Under the pieces are notes generated by a model. It had not been told where the DNA came from. It saw only the letters and a list, made by a program, of their open reading frames with translations, and made no database searches. Shown one piece after another: positions 36,324 through 36,437 of a stretch of 36,437 nt of DNA; position 1 is the first letter of the stretch, and each line of letters opens with the position of its first letter. A program made the translations under genes and the position numbers. This DNA is from Actinomycetota bacterium (lineage in GTDB: Bacteria; Actinomycetota; Actinomycetes; S36-B12). Where the stretch lies: positions 1-36,437 of the forward strand of contig JAUSQD010000035.1 of NCBI GenBank assembly GCA_030652695.1, written 5' to 3'.

Positions 36324-36437
36324 TGCTGGAGTGACCCAGCAGCGGCAAGCCTCGGGCCGCGAGCACAGCCTGAGTGCCTCCCCAAAAGCTGGAGTCGTTG
36401 ATCTGACGCGCACGTGTCTTGCTGCGCAGCGAGGCCG
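36316..36437 (-). CDS. C-terminal fragment of a minus-strand gene, product unknown
   Basis: Open frame from the window edge reads ...ASLRSKTRARQINDSSFWGGTQAVLAARGLPLLGHSSIT*; convergent with the preceding gene. Frame choice is tentative. Confidence 0.35.
   Translation of the reverse strand, partial: ASLRSKTRARQINDSSFWGGTQAVLAARGLPLLGHSSIT

Overview
The window is about 36.4 kb of moderately high-GC actinobacterial chromosome. It carries roughly 38 protein-coding genes on both strands and three tRNAs: Arg-ACG, Ser-GCT and Ser-TGA. I saw no CRISPR array, prophage, transposase or rRNA. Recognisable genes: ABC-F ATPase (partial), FkbM-like methyltransferase, PII protein, OmpR-type response regulator with histidine kinase, fused membrane/spermidine-synthase-like protein, ROK/polyphosphate-glucokinase-like kinase, SDR, zinc ADH, CrtO-like acyltransferase, a frameshifted nucleosidase, polysaccharide flippase, NlpC/P60 hydrolase, gpgS, lhgO, a divergent MoeA-like protein, TauE/SafE permease, quinone oxidoreductase, GH88-like hydrolase, bacterial proteasome activator (bpa), serS, HAD hydrolase, rfbB/rfbD, pheA, DUF4446, an ion-channel-like membrane protein, SEC-C/DUF5926 protein, GDPD, D-2-hydroxyglutarate-dehydrogenase-like flavoprotein, and a secreted protein followed by two large multi-TM proteins. 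Most content is ordinary core genome. The best leads are: (i) a recurring TANNNT box 6-7 nt upstream of start codons, implying many leaderless mRNAs; (ii) an 18-bp head-to-head gene pair whose two -10 elements overlap; (iii) a two-TM/P-loop membrane protein with a non-canonical filter (TLGFAGG) and a large soluble tail; (iv) an apparent single-base frameshift in a nucleosidase; (v) a PhoP-box-like direct repeat upstream of the two-component system; (vi) a secreted protein plus paired large membrane proteins that may form an uncharacterised envelope module. All product names come from reading motifs by eye. No database search was run.
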